Shown: positions 15,219 through 23,375 of the stretch, piece by piece
Numbering within the stretch: the stretch's first letter is position 1
Layout of the letters: every line of letters starts with the position of its first letter
DNA from: Sphaerimonospora cavernae
Lineage (GTDB): Bacteria > Actinomycetota > Actinomycetes > Streptosporangiales > Streptosporangiaceae
Length of the DNA: 64,000 nt
Direction: 5' to 3'
Assembly: GCF_042435035.1 (NCBI RefSeq)
Contig: NZ_JBHMQT010000033.1
Location: 62,001-126,000, forward strand
Position numbers and translations under genes: made by a program
The notes under the pieces: generated by a model
Told to the model about the DNA's origin: nothing
Seen by the model: the letters and a program-made list of their open reading frames with translations, nothing else
Databases searched by the model: none

Positions 15219-18200
15219 TCAGACGTTTCGGCGGTACTGGCCGCCGATCTCGAACAGCGCCTCGGTGATCTGGCCGAGTGAGCAGACCCGGGCGGCGTCC
15301 ATCAGCACCTCGAACGCGTTGTCGGCCGACATGGCCGCCCGCCGCAGGCGGTCCAGGGCCGCGGGCGCGTCATCGGCGCGGGCCTTGTGGAAGGCGCACA
15401 GCCGCTCCAGCTGTGACTGCTTCTCCTGCTCGGTGCCGCGGGCCAGCTCCAGCGGGCCGTGCTGGACGTCGCCGTCGGGGTTGCGGAAGGTGTTGACCCC
15501 GATGATCGGCAGGCTGCCGTCGTGCTTGCGCTGCTCGTACAGCATCGACTCGTCCTGGATCTTGCCGCGCTGGTAGCCGGTCTCCATGGCCCCCAGCACA
15601 CCGCCGCGGTCGGAGATGCGCTCGAACTCGGTCAGCACGGCCTCTTCCACCAGGTCGGTCAGTTCGTCGATGATGAACGACCCCTGCAGCGGGTTCTCGT
15701 TCATGGCCAGGCCCCACTCGCGGTTGATGATGAGCTGGATCGCCATGGCCCGGCGCACCGACTCGGCCGAGGGGGTGGTGACGGCCTCGTCGAAGGCGTT
15801 GGTGTGCAGGCTGTTGCAGTTGTCGTAGATCGCGATCAGCGCCTGCAGCGTGGTGCGGATGTCGTTGAAGTCCATCTCCTGGGCGTGCAGCGACCGGCCC
15901 GAGGTCTGGATGTGGTACTTCAGCTTCTGCGCCCGCTCGCCCGCGCCGTACCGCTCGCGCATCGCGACCGCCCAGATCCGCCGGGCGACCCGCCCGAGCA
16001 CGCTGTATTCGGGGTCCATGCCGTTGGAGAAGAAGAACGACAGGTTCGGCGCGAAGGCGTCGACGTCCATTCCCCGCGCCAGATAGGCCTCCACGTAGGT
16101 GAACCCGTTGGCCAGGGTGAAGGCGAGCTGGCTGATCGGGTTCGCTCCGGCCTCGGCGATGTGGTAGCCGGAGATCGACACCGAGTAAAAGTTGCGCACT
16201 CCGTTGGCGATGAACCATTCCTGGATGTCGGCCATCATCCGCAAACTGAACTCGGTGGAGAAGATGCAGGTGTTCTGGCCCTGGTCTTCTTTGAGGATGT
16301 CGGCCTGCACGGTCCCCCGTACGGTCGACAGGGTCCGGGCGCGGAGTTCCGCCGCCTCCTGCGCGGACGGTTCGCGGCCGTGCTCGTCGTAGAAACGGTC
16401 GAGCGCCTGGTCGATGGCCGCGTTGAGGAAGAAGGCCAGGATGGTCGGCGCCGGACCGTTGATCGTCATCGACACCGAGGTATTCGGCGCGGACAGGTCG
16501 AACCCGTCGTACAGCGCCTTCATATCGTCCAGCGTCGCGATCGACACCCCAGATGTGCCGACTTTTCCGTAGATGTCGGGGCGTTCGGCCGGGTCGTGGC
16601 CATACAGGGTGACCGAGTCGAACGCCGTGGACAGCCGCGTGGCCGGCTGGCCCTCCGACAGGAGCTTGAAGCGCCGGTTGGTACGGAACGGGTCGCCCTC
16701 GCCGGCGAACATCCTCGTGGGGTCCTCGTCGTCCCGCTTGAACGGGAAGACCCCGGCGGTGAACGGGAAACGGCCCGGCAGGTTCTCCGCGCGCAGGAAG
16801 CGCAGCAGGTCGCCGTGGTCGGCATAGCGCGGCAGGGCGACGCGGGGGATCCGGTTGCCCGACAGCGTGTCCCGCCACAGCGGCGTGCGCAGCTCCCGGT
16901 CGCGGACCTTCACCACCAGTTCATCGGCCCGGTACGTCTCGGCCGTCGCATCCCACTCGGCCAGCAGGCCGCGGCTGCCCGCGTCGATGCCGACCTCGGC
17001 CCGCTCAAGCAGCACGTCCAGGGTGTCCAGGGCAGCGGTGTCGGCGCCCTCGGCGGCGACCAGTTCACGGGCGTGCGCCAGGTGCTGCCGCCGGCGCACC
17101 GCCTCGGCCTGCTCGCCGGTGTGGGCGTGATAGCCGCGGACGGTCTCGGCGATCTCCGCCAGATAGCGCGTACGGGACGGCGGCACGACGCCGGCGGTGA
17201 CCTTCGACGCCGTCCCCTCCACCCGCGGCAGCAGGCAGGGCCCGGCCGGCAGCCCGTGCTCGCCGAGCAGGTCGCGAAGCCGCTGGTAGAGCGCGGTCAC
17301 GCCCTCGTCGTTGAAGCGCGAGGCGATCGTCCCGAAGACCGGCATCTCCTGGGGCGGCACCCCGAACGCCTCCCGGTTGCGCACCAGCTGGCGGCGCACG
17401 TCGCGCAGCGCGTCCTGCCCGCCCCGGCGTTCGAACTTGTTGATCGCGACCACGTCCGCGAAATCGAGCATGTCGATCTTCTCGAGCTGGGACGCCGCGC
17501 CGAACTCCGGTGTCATCACGTACAGGGACACGTCCGCGTACGGCACGATCGCCGCGTCGCCCTGGCCGATGCCCGGGGTCTCCACGATGACCAGGTCATA
17601 CCCGGCCGCCCGGCACGCCGCGATCACGTCAGCGGTGTAGCCGGGCAGCTCCCGGGCGTTCCTGGTCGCCAGCGACCGGAAGTAGGCCCCGCCACCGGCC
17701 AGGCTGTTCATCCGGATCCGGTCGCCGAGCAGCGCTCCCCCGCCCCGGCGGCGGGTCGGGTCGACCGCCACCACCGCGACCCGCAGCTTGTCCTCGTAAT
17801 CGATCCTGATCCGGCGCAGCAGCTCGTCCGTGAGGGAGGACTTGCCCGATCCGCCCGTTCCGGTGATGCCCAGCACGGGGGCCCGGCGGGCGGCGGCCGC
17901 GCCGCGCAGCTCCGCGAGCCAATCGCCGGCGGCACCGGACTCCACGACCGTGATCGCACGCGCCAGTGCCTGCTGGTCGCCCTCCGTGACCGCCGCGATC
18001 GCGGGCGGCTCCCCGGCCGCCAGGTCCACGTCGCACGCCGCGACGACCGTGTTGATCATCCCGGCCAGGCCGAGCCGCTGCCCGTCCTCCGGGGAGAAGA
18101 TGCCCGCCACCCCGTAGGCGTGCAGGCGCTCGATCTCCTCGGGGATGATGACCCCGCCGCCTCCGCCGTACACCTTGACGTGCCCGGCGCCGCGCTCGCG

Positions 18201-18446
18201 CAGCAGGTCCACGAGGTAGCTGAAGTATTCGACGTGGCCGCCCTGGTAGGAGCTGATCGCCACGCCCTGCACGTCCTCCTGGATCGCCGCGGTGACGACC
18301 TCCTCCACCGACCGGTTGTGCCCCAGGTGGATGACCTCGGCCCCCTGCGACTGGAGGATCCGCCGCATGATGTTGATCGCCGCGTCATGACCGTCGAACA
18401 GCGCCGCCGCCGTGACGACGCGGACGGGGTGCAGGGGAACGTGCAT
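15219..18446 (-). CDS. icmF: Fused isobutyryl-CoA mutase (IcmF): B12 domain, G-protein chaperone and mutase in one chain
   Basis: A 1075-residue protein. ATG 18446 is chosen because AGGAG lies eight bases upstream and the B12 domain begins directly; the open frame continues further upstream without support. Domains in order: B12-binding (residues 10-140, His20 in the DGHD cobalt-ligand motif), a MeaB-like GTPase (Walker A GTGGSGKSSL near 195), then the mutase catalytic barrel to the end. IcmF interconverts isobutyryl-CoA and n-butyryl-CoA by radical B12 chemistry, and the GTPase domain protects and reloads the cofactor. It links valine/branched-chain and butyrate metabolism. Two operator boxes lie upstream. 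Confidence 0.95.
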   Translation of the reverse strand: MHVPLHPVRVVTAAALFDGHDAAINIMRRILQSQGAEVIHLGHNRSVEEVVTAAIQEDVQGVAISSYQGGHVEYFSYLVDLLRERGAGHVKVYGGGGGVIIPEEIERLHAYGVAGIFSPEDGQRLGLAGMINTVVAACDVDLAAGEPPAIAAVTEGDQQALARAITVVESGAAGDWLAELRGAAAARRAPVLGITGTGGSGKSSLTDELLRRIRIDYEDKLRVAVVAVDPTRRRGGGALLGDRIRMNSLAGGGAYFRSLATRNARELPGYTADVIAACRAAGYDLVIVETPGIGQGDAAIVPYADVSLYVMTPEFGAASQLEKIDMLDFADVVAINKFERRGGQDALRDVRRQLVRNREAFGVPPQEMPVFGTIASRFNDEGVTALYQRLRDLLGEHGLPAGPCLLPRVEGTASKVTAGVVPPSRTRYLAEIAETVRGYHAHTGEQAEAVRRRQHLAHARELVAAEGADTAALDTLDVLLERAEVGIDAGSRGLLAEWDATAETYRADELVVKVRDRELRTPLWRDTLSGNRIPRVALPRYADHGDLLRFLRAENLPGRFPFTAGVFPFKRDDEDPTRMFAGEGDPFRTNRRFKLLSEGQPATRLSTAFDSVTLYGHDPAERPDIYGKVGTSGVSIATLDDMKALYDGFDLSAPNTSVSMTINGPAPTILAFFLNAAIDQALDRFYDEHGREPSAQEAAELRARTLSTVRGTVQADILKEDQGQNTCIFSTEFSLRMMADIQEWFIANGVRNFYSVSISGYHIAEAGANPISQLAFTLANGFTYVEAYLARGMDVDAFAPNLSFFFSNGMDPEYSVLGRVARRIWAVAMRERYGAGERAQKLKYHIQTSGRSLHAQEMDFNDIRTTLQALIAIYDNCNSLHTNAFDEAVTTPSAESVRRAMAIQLIINREWGLAMNENPLQGSFIIDELTDLVEEAVLTEFERISDRGGVLGAMETGYQRGKIQDESMLYEQRKHDGSLPIIGVNTFRNPDGDVQHGPLELARGTEQEKQSQLERLCAFHKARADDAPAALDRLRRAAMSADNAFEVLMDAARVCSLGQITEALFEIGGQYRRNV

Positions 18447-18487
18447 CGAAGTCGTCTCCTGTGGGGATCGGGTGGGACCGAATTTAC

Positions 18488-18520
18488 TAGGACGTCCTAA
18501 GAAAATACTAGGACATCCTA
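18488..18520 (-). promoter_or_regulatory. Tandem 12-bp palindromic operators upstream of icmF
   Basis: TAGGACGTCCTA (18488-18499, perfect palindrome) and TAGGACATCCTA (18509-18520) are 21 bp apart centre to centre, two helical turns. They lie 42-74 bases upstream of the icmF start codon. Both are embedded in the same ACTAGGAC(G/A)TCCTAA context. A dimeric repressor, probably TetR-like, binding cooperatively is the natural reading. The regulator gene is not adjacent. Confidence 0.75.
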
Positions 18521-18610
18521 ATAAACGCGGCGAGAATGATCCACGCAGACACGCACGGCGCCCACAGGGGTCACGGGAACACCCGGCCCGGCCGACGGCC
18601 TCCCCAGTGA

Positions 18611-19141
18611 TCAGGCGGCGCGGTCCCCGTCCCCGTCCACGTCCCCGGAGAGCTCGAACCACATCACCTTCCCGGCCGGCGTGTGGGTGGCGCCCCAGCA
18701 GCAGGCCATGAGGTCGAGGATGCGCAGCCCCCGCCCGCTCTCGTCGAAGTCGTCCGCCTCGCCGGGCTGGGGAAGCAGGTGGCCGGTGTCTTCCACCTCG
18801 CACCGCAGCAGGTTCTCCTGCGCGGTGAGTGCGAGCCGGACGGGCCCCCGGGTGTGGCACACGGCGTTGGTGGCCAACTCGCTCACCAGCAGTTCGGCGG
18901 CGTCGGACAGCCCGCCCATGTCCCACCGCTCAAGGCTCAGCCGGGTCAGCCGGCGGGCGACGGCCGGCGATCGGCGGCTGGCAGGCAGGTGCCAGGAGGC
19001 GGTCTTGATCTCGGGCTCTTCCGCGAGCTGAATGACGATCTCGCCGAGCCGGCGCCTGGCGGCCTGCCAGCACTCCCGTACGCGGCGCCTGTGCAGCGCG
19101 GCGGCCCGGCCCACGGCGGAGGTGACGGACGCCTGGCTCAT
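18611..19141 (-). CDS. ATP-binding protein of the anti-sigma/RsbW-like HATPase family
   Basis: A 176-residue protein. Residues 80-165 form a GHKL-type ATPase: ELLVSELATNAVCHTRGPVRLAL (N-box), CEVEDTGHLLP (G1 box) and DESGRGLRILDLMACCWG (G2 box). An N-terminal basic helical region of about 50 residues precedes it. In actinomycetes these proteins act as anti-sigma factors or as signalling kinases on anti-anti-sigma proteins. ATG 19141 overlaps the stop of the upstream DUF5999 gene by four bases, so the two are coupled. No sigma factor or anti-anti-sigma gene is adjacent. Confidence 0.85.
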   Translation of the reverse strand: MSQASVTSAVGRAAALHRRRVRECWQAARRRLGEIVIQLAEEPEIKTASWHLPASRRSPAVARRLTRLSLERWDMGGLSDAAELLVSELATNAVCHTRGPVRLALTAQENLLRCEVEDTGHLLPQPGEADDFDESGRGLRILDLMACCWGATHTPAGKVMWFELSGDVDGDGDRAA

Positions 19142-19344
19142 GCGGCCCGCCCCAGCACCTCACGGCGGTCCGGTCGGCGGGAGGGCACACTTCGCCCGTC
19201 GGGCAGCAGCTCTCCCCGGTCGTCGAACAGCACGACGCCGTTACACAGCAGGCCCCAGCCCTGCTCCGGATGGAAGGCCATCAGGCACGCGGCCTCGCGG
19301 TCGCGGGCGTCGGCGGGCGGACACGGCGGCTGGTGCTGACACAT
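19138..19344 (-). CDS. DUF5999-family small protein
   Basis: A 68-residue protein beginning MCQHQPPCPPADARDREAA and containing HPEQGWGLLCNGVVLFDDRGELLPDG, the recognisable DUF5999 pattern found widely in Streptomyces and relatives. A paired Cys and His at the N-terminus (CQHQPPC) could bind metal, which is inference. It is the first gene of a two-gene unit with the RsbW-like ATPase, an association common in actinomycetes, so a shared signalling role is likely. No biochemical function is known to me. Confidence 0.85.
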   Translation of the reverse strand: MCQHQPPCPPADARDREAACLMAFHPEQGWGLLCNGVVLFDDRGELLPDGRSVPSRRPDRREVLGRAA

Positions 19345-19610
19345 GATCGGTTCCCTTCGGCTGGCGGGTGCCGGTCACTTCGAGGTGCGGGGACGTTCTT
19401 TACGACGTTTTCAGAATGCCGTCTCCAAGCCCTGATACTGACGGGGAAAACCCCCACATACGTACGCATTTCCCCCCATACGGGTAGTACGTACCGCCCA
19501 GTCCGCCCCCGACGGTAGATCGGCCACGCCACGCCCGCGTCACCGGTCGTACGTCCCACCAACGCCCTCAAGGATTCTCCGGCCCCTGAGACGATCCCCC
19601 ACCCCCTCGC
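19345..19610. other. Upstream region of the DUF5999 unit
   Basis: Together with the array at 19611-19857 and the following 149 bases, this gap separates divergent genes. This part holds only short motifs: ACGTACGCAT and GTACGTAC at about 19455-19495, which may belong to the DUF5999 promoter on the minus strand. I see no coding frame with plausible composition. Confidence 0.4.
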
Positions 19611-19857
19611 GTGATCTTGCGAATTCTCGCAGGAATGCCTCCCCACCTGGGCATTCACCTACGGTGATCTTGCAGTTGTTTTCGAGCAACCCCTCCGACC
19701 TGCACTATCGCGCGAGTTGATCTTGCATTCGGCCGGAGAGTGCAAGATCATGACGGCCATCAGGCCTGGCCAGCGCCCAGGTATGCCAGAAACTGCAAGA
19801 TCATGAAGCTCGTCCGAGCAGGTCAACCCTTATGCGTGACAGAAACTACAAGATCAC
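19611..19857. repeat. 53-bp-phased converging repeat array C
   Basis: Six copies of the motif also seen at 4682-4872. Forward copies start at 19611, 19664 and 19717. Inverted copies end at 19751, 19804 and 19857. Every within-strand step is exactly 53 bp, and the whole array is symmetric about position 19734. The innermost pair forms an imperfect hairpin, TTGATCTTGC to GCAAGATCAT. The motif tolerates substitutions (for example the gaattc and agttgttt centres), and the interiors differ, but TGACCTGC-like sequence recurs at unit positions 33-40. It lies between divergently transcribed genes. The protein or process that uses it is unknown. Confidence 0.92.
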
Positions 19858-20006
19858 GGTGATGTGGGAGGGGTGGGATTTGGGTTGATGTCGGCTACGG
19901 CTGTACGCCGCAAGGATGACGGACATTTCCACCTTTAGTCGGACCCAAGAGTTGTCATCGGTGATCGAGGATTTGGTTATCGATCACTTCAACTGCCGGA
20001 GGGCCG

Positions 20007-21602
20007 ATGCGAAGAACACTGCAAGTGATCACTGCGGCGTTATCCGTCAGCGCCGCCACCCTGCTCCCCCACTCCCCCGCCACCGCCGGCACGGGTGCCG
20101 CGGGAGCGGGCACCACCCGGTCCATCAACTGGTCCCCGTGCGAGGATGACCCGACCGCCGAGTGCGGCACGCTCCCCGTGCCGATCGACTGGGCCCGGCC
20201 CGGCGGCCCGACCATCGACCTCGCGCTGGCCCGGCGCAAGGCCACCGATCCGGCGGCCAGGATCGGATCGCTGGTCATCAACCCCGGTGGCCCCGGCGGT
20301 TCGGGCGTCGAAGCCATCATCGGCGAATACCAGATGACGTTCAGCGACGAGATCAACCGGAAGTTCGACATCGTCGGTTTCGACCCGCGCGGCATCGCCC
20401 GCAGCCACCCGGTGGTCTGCTCGACGGATCTCCTTGCCCAGATGCCCGATCCGATCATGAAGAGCCAGGCCGACTTCACCGCGCGCCTCGCCTACAACCG
20501 GCGGCTGCGCGATGACTGCCGGGCGCGTACGGGACCGCTGTTCGACCACGTCGACACGCTCAGCGTGGCGCGCGACCTCGACGCGATCCGCGCCGCCCTC
20601 GGCGAACGGAAGCTCACCTATTACGGCATCTCGTACGGCACCCTGATCGGGCAGGTGTACGCCGAGACCTTCCCGCGCAACTTCCGGGCACTGGCCCTCG
20701 ACAGCACCATGGACCACACCCTGGGCACCAGGGCGTTCCTCGACACCGAGGCCGCGACCGTCCAGGACTCCTTCAACGAGTTCGTCGCCTGGTGCGAACG
20801 GACCAGCACCTGCGCGCTGCACGGCAAGGACATCCGGGCGTTCTGGGCCGGTCTGCTCGCCCGGGCGGAACGCGGCGAGCTGCACTTCCCCGGATATCCG
20901 GATGTGCCGTTGAACCAGAGCAGCCTGATCGCGCTGGCCACCTCCGGTTTCTACGGGCCCTTCTGGGCCGAGCTCGCTGACCTGCTCGTCGCGATCGACA
21001 CCGGCGCCGAGCCTTCCGCGCGGGCCGAGCAGGGGCAGCTGATGAAGCTGCTCGCCCCCCGGCCGATGCAGGAGGAGGTCACCGGGTATTCACCGCCGGT
21101 GTTCTGCGAGGACTATCTCCTGCCGATCCGCGACTTCCGGGAGTACGCGACTCATCTTCGCCGGTCGGCACGGCTCGCGCCCGACATGCGGATCAGTCCG
21201 CTCGCGATCTCGTTTACCGCCGCCTGTCTCGGCCGGCGCGCCCCGATTCCCAACCCGCAGCACCGCCTGCACGTGCGTACGAACACCCCGCTGCTGCTGG
21301 GCAACGCGCTGCACGATCCCGCCACCGCCTACCCCTGGGCGGTGCACACCGCCATGCAGCTCGGCCGCTCAGGCGTGCTGCTCACCTATGAGGGCTGGGG
21401 CCACGGCATCTACGGCCGCGGCGACTGCACGACCGGGGCGTTCGACCGCTACCTGGTGTCGCTCGCCCTCCCCGCCCGCGGCAGCCGCTGCCCGGCGGTG
21501 CCGCCCACCGAGGTGACCTCGTTGCACCGGTCCCCGATACACGTGCCGTCCGGGCCCATCCCCGGCATGCCCGGCATACCCGGCTGGACCTTCGGTTCCT
21601 GA
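20007..21602 (+). CDS. Secreted tripeptidyl aminopeptidase-like alpha/beta-hydrolase
   Basis: A 531-residue exported protein starting at ATG 20007 with GGAGGG upstream. The signal peptide is VITAALSVSAATLLPHSPATAG. Residues 85-110 carry the oxyanion segment SLVINPGGPGGSGVE, followed by FDIVGFDPRGIARS and the nucleophile elbow GISYGT. The C-terminal TAP-like part includes TPLLLGNALHDPATAY (acid) and YEGWGHGIYG (His). The family (SlpD/SlpE, TAP of Streptomyces) removes peptides from protein N-termini or processes substrates outside the cell. An unusual proline/glycine-rich tail (SGPIPGMPGIPGW) ends the protein. It is monocistronic and followed by a strong hairpin. Confidence 0.88.
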   Translation: MRRTLQVITAALSVSAATLLPHSPATAGTGAAGAGTTRSINWSPCEDDPTAECGTLPVPIDWARPGGPTIDLALARRKATDPAARIGSLVINPGGPGGSGVEAIIGEYQMTFSDEINRKFDIVGFDPRGIARSHPVVCSTDLLAQMPDPIMKSQADFTARLAYNRRLRDDCRARTGPLFDHVDTLSVARDLDAIRAALGERKLTYYGISYGTLIGQVYAETFPRNFRALALDSTMDHTLGTRAFLDTEAATVQDSFNEFVAWCERTSTCALHGKDIRAFWAGLLARAERGELHFPGYPDVPLNQSSLIALATSGFYGPFWAELADLLVAIDTGAEPSARAEQGQLMKLLAPRPMQEEVTGYSPPVFCEDYLLPIRDFREYATHLRRSARLAPDMRISPLAISFTAACLGRRAPIPNPQHRLHVRTNTPLLLGNALHDPATAYPWAVHTAMQLGRSGVLLTYEGWGHGIYGRGDCTTGAFDRYLVSLALPARGSRCPAVPPTEVTSLHRSPIHVPSGPIPGMPGIPGWTFGS

Positions 21603-21617
21603 CCGTCCTGACGGTAC

Positions 21618-21664
21618 GGCTCTCCGCCTCCGTCTCGCTTGGGGGACGAGACGGAGGCGGAGCC
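21618..21664 (+). terminator. Long hairpin terminator
   Basis: Arms of 18-20 bp (GGCTCTCCGCCTCCGTCTCG against CGAGACGGAGGCGGAGCC, one two-base bulge) around a nine-base loop, 15 bases after the peptidase stop. It immediately precedes the arsR promoter. Confidence 0.85.
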
Positions 21665-21666
21665 GC

Positions 21667-21689
21667 TTGTCCGACGTCTGTCGTACAAT
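21667..21689 (+). promoter_or_regulatory. Leaderless promoter and operator of the ArsR gene
   Basis: The -10 TACAAT at 21684-21689 puts the start point on the A of ATG 21696. An inverted repeat TTGTCCGAC-GTCT-GTCGTACAA (21667-21688, one mismatch) covers the -10, the expected position for an autorepressor site. No good -35 is visible at normal spacing. Confidence 0.7.
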
Positions 21690-21695
21690 GAGTGG

Positions 21696-22076
21696 ATGTC
21701 GAGCGATGATTTGCGGCAGTCGGGCAAGTGCCTTCCGCAGCCGGATCTGGAGGACATCCGGATCGATCAGGTGATGCGGGCGCTCGGCGAGCCGGCCCGG
21801 CTGCGGATCGTCCGCTCGCTCGCCCGGTCCACGGAGCCGATGAGCTGCGGCGCCTTCGACCTTCCGCTGTCCAAGTCGACCACGACCCACCACTTCAAGG
21901 TGCTGCGGGAGAGCGGCGTCATCCTCCAGTACCGGGAGGGAACCTGCAGATACAGCCTGCTGCGCCATGCGGAGCTGGAGCGGCGCTTCCCCGGTCTGCT
22001 GGCGGCGGTGCTCCGGGCGGATGAGCCGGAGACGGCGGAAGATCCTGACGGGGCCGCGCAGGCGGCTTCAAGCTGA
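21696..22076 (+). CDS. ArsR-family transcriptional regulator
   Basis: A 126-residue winged-helix protein. Residues 20-95 show the ArsR core: IRIDQVMRALGEPARLRIVRSLA, a Cys-containing SCGAFDLPLSKSTTTHHFKVLRESGVI recognition region and a wing (YREGTCRYSLLR). A helical tail (PGLLAAVLRADEPE) would complete the dimer. The absence of the usual ELCVC metal motif argues against arsenic or metal sensing, and the Cys residues could sense something else. ATG 21696 is chosen because the promoter places transcription at that base. No target gene is adjacent; it probably represses itself and a distant locus. Confidence 0.88.
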   Translation: MSSDDLRQSGKCLPQPDLEDIRIDQVMRALGEPARLRIVRSLARSTEPMSCGAFDLPLSKSTTTHHFKVLRESGVILQYREGTCRYSLLRHAELERRFPGLLAAVLRADEPETAEDPDGAAQAASS

Positions 22077-22202
22077 CCCCGCGAACGAACGCGTCCGCCG
22101 CCGTCACACCCCCATGCACCCTTGTATCGGGTATGTCGGGCGCGGGGATGGGACGGGGGCGGACGACTTTCCGGAGCCGGGGAGCGTCCAGTCCTGTTCG
22201 GG

Positions 22203-23360
22203 TCAGAGGCGTTCGATGATGGTGACGTTGGCCTGGCCGCCGCCCTCGCACATCGTCTGCAGGCCGTACCGGCCGCCGGTGCGCTCCAGCTCATGCAGCA
22301 GGGTGGTCATCAACCGGACACCGGTGGCGCCGAGCGGGTGACCGAGCGCGATGGCGCCGCCGTTCACGTTGACCTTCGCGTGATCGGCCCCGGTCTCCTT
22401 CAGCCAGGCCAGCACGACCGAGGCGAACGCCTCGTTGATCTCCACCAGGTCCATGTCGTCGATCGACATGCCCGTCTTCTTCAGCGCGTACGCGGTGGCC
22501 GGGATGGGGGCCGACAGCATGCGGATGGGGTCCTCGCCGCGTACCGAGATGTGGTGGACGCGGGCGCGGGGCCGCAGGCCGTGCGCCTTCACCGCGGCCT
22601 CGGAGGCGATCAGCATGGCCGCGGCGGCGTCGGAGATCTGCGAGGCGACGGCGGCGGTGAGCTTGCCGCCCTCCTCCAGGGTCTTCAGCGACGCCATCTT
22701 CTCCAGCGAGGTGTCGCGGCGCGGCCCCTCGTCGGTGGTGACGCCCTCGAACGGGGTGATCTCGCGCTCGAAGCGCCCCTCGTCGATGGCCCGGATCGCC
22801 CGCTGGTGCGACTCGAAGGCGAAGGCCTCCATGTCCTCCCGCGAGATGTCCCAGTCACTGGCGATCATCTCGGCGCCGCGGAACTGGGACACGTCCTGCG
22901 TGCCGTACCGGGCCTGCCAGCCGCGCGAGCCGACGTACGGGCCCTCGGTGAGGCCGAGCGAGTCGGCGGCGCCGCGCGAGGCGAACGCGATGGGGATCTG
23001 CGACATGTTCTGCACACCACCGGCGACGACCAGGTCGCTCGTGCCGGACAGCACGGCCTGGGCGGCGAAGTGCACGGCCTGCTGGGAGGATCCGCACTGC
23101 CGGTCGACGGTCACGCCCGGCACCTCCTCGGGGAGCCCCGCGGCCAGCCAGCAGGTGCGGGCGATGTCGCCGGCCTGCGGGCCGACCGTGTCCAGGCAGC
23201 CGAAGACCACGTCCTCGACCGCGGACGGGTCGATTCCCGAGCGGGACACCAACTCGTTCAGCACGTGCGCGCCGAGGTCGGCCGGGTGCACCCCGGACAG
23301 CCCGCCGCCGCGCCTGCCCACGGGCGTGCGCACCGCTTCGACGATGTACGCCTCAGCCAT
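22203..23360 (-). CDS. fadA6: Steroid-degradation acetyl-CoA acyltransferase (FadA6-like thiolase)
   Basis: A 385-residue thiolase. The nucleophilic Cys is in VDRQCGSSQQAVHFAAQ, the second active-site pair is in NVNGGAIALGHPLGATGVR, and the final Cys is in LQTMCEGGGQANVTI. The overall sequence strongly resembles FadA6 of mycobacteria (Rv3556c), which acts late in cholesterol C/D-ring degradation by cleaving a CoA-bound beta-keto product. It is the last gene of the ipdF-kstR2-fadA6 unit, 15 bases after kstR2. This position matches the KstR2 regulon of steroid degraders. Confidence 0.9.
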   Translation of the reverse strand: MAEAYIVEAVRTPVGRRGGGLSGVHPADLGAHVLNELVSRSGIDPSAVEDVVFGCLDTVGPQAGDIARTCWLAAGLPEEVPGVTVDRQCGSSQQAVHFAAQAVLSGTSDLVVAGGVQNMSQIPIAFASRGAADSLGLTEGPYVGSRGWQARYGTQDVSQFRGAEMIASDWDISREDMEAFAFESHQRAIRAIDEGRFEREITPFEGVTTDEGPRRDTSLEKMASLKTLEEGGKLTAAVASQISDAAAAMLIASEAAVKAHGLRPRARVHHISVRGEDPIRMLSAPIPATAYALKKTGMSIDDMDLVEINEAFASVVLAWLKETGADHAKVNVNGGAIALGHPLGATGVRLMTTLLHELERTGGRYGLQTMCEGGGQANVTIIERL

Positions 23361-23375
23361 CGAAACTCCTTAGAT

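Noticed and set aside
15459..18500. Long plus-strand open frame of over 1000 codons
   Set aside because: It is antisense to icmF, has the Arg/Gly/His-rich composition of a shadow frame, and the minus strand shows every IcmF domain.
19611..19857. CRISPR array (21-bp repeat plus 32-bp spacer gives 53 bp)
   Set aside because: The repeats are degenerate, half are inverted, the inner pair forms a palindrome, the spacers share a weak motif, and no cas genes are in the window.
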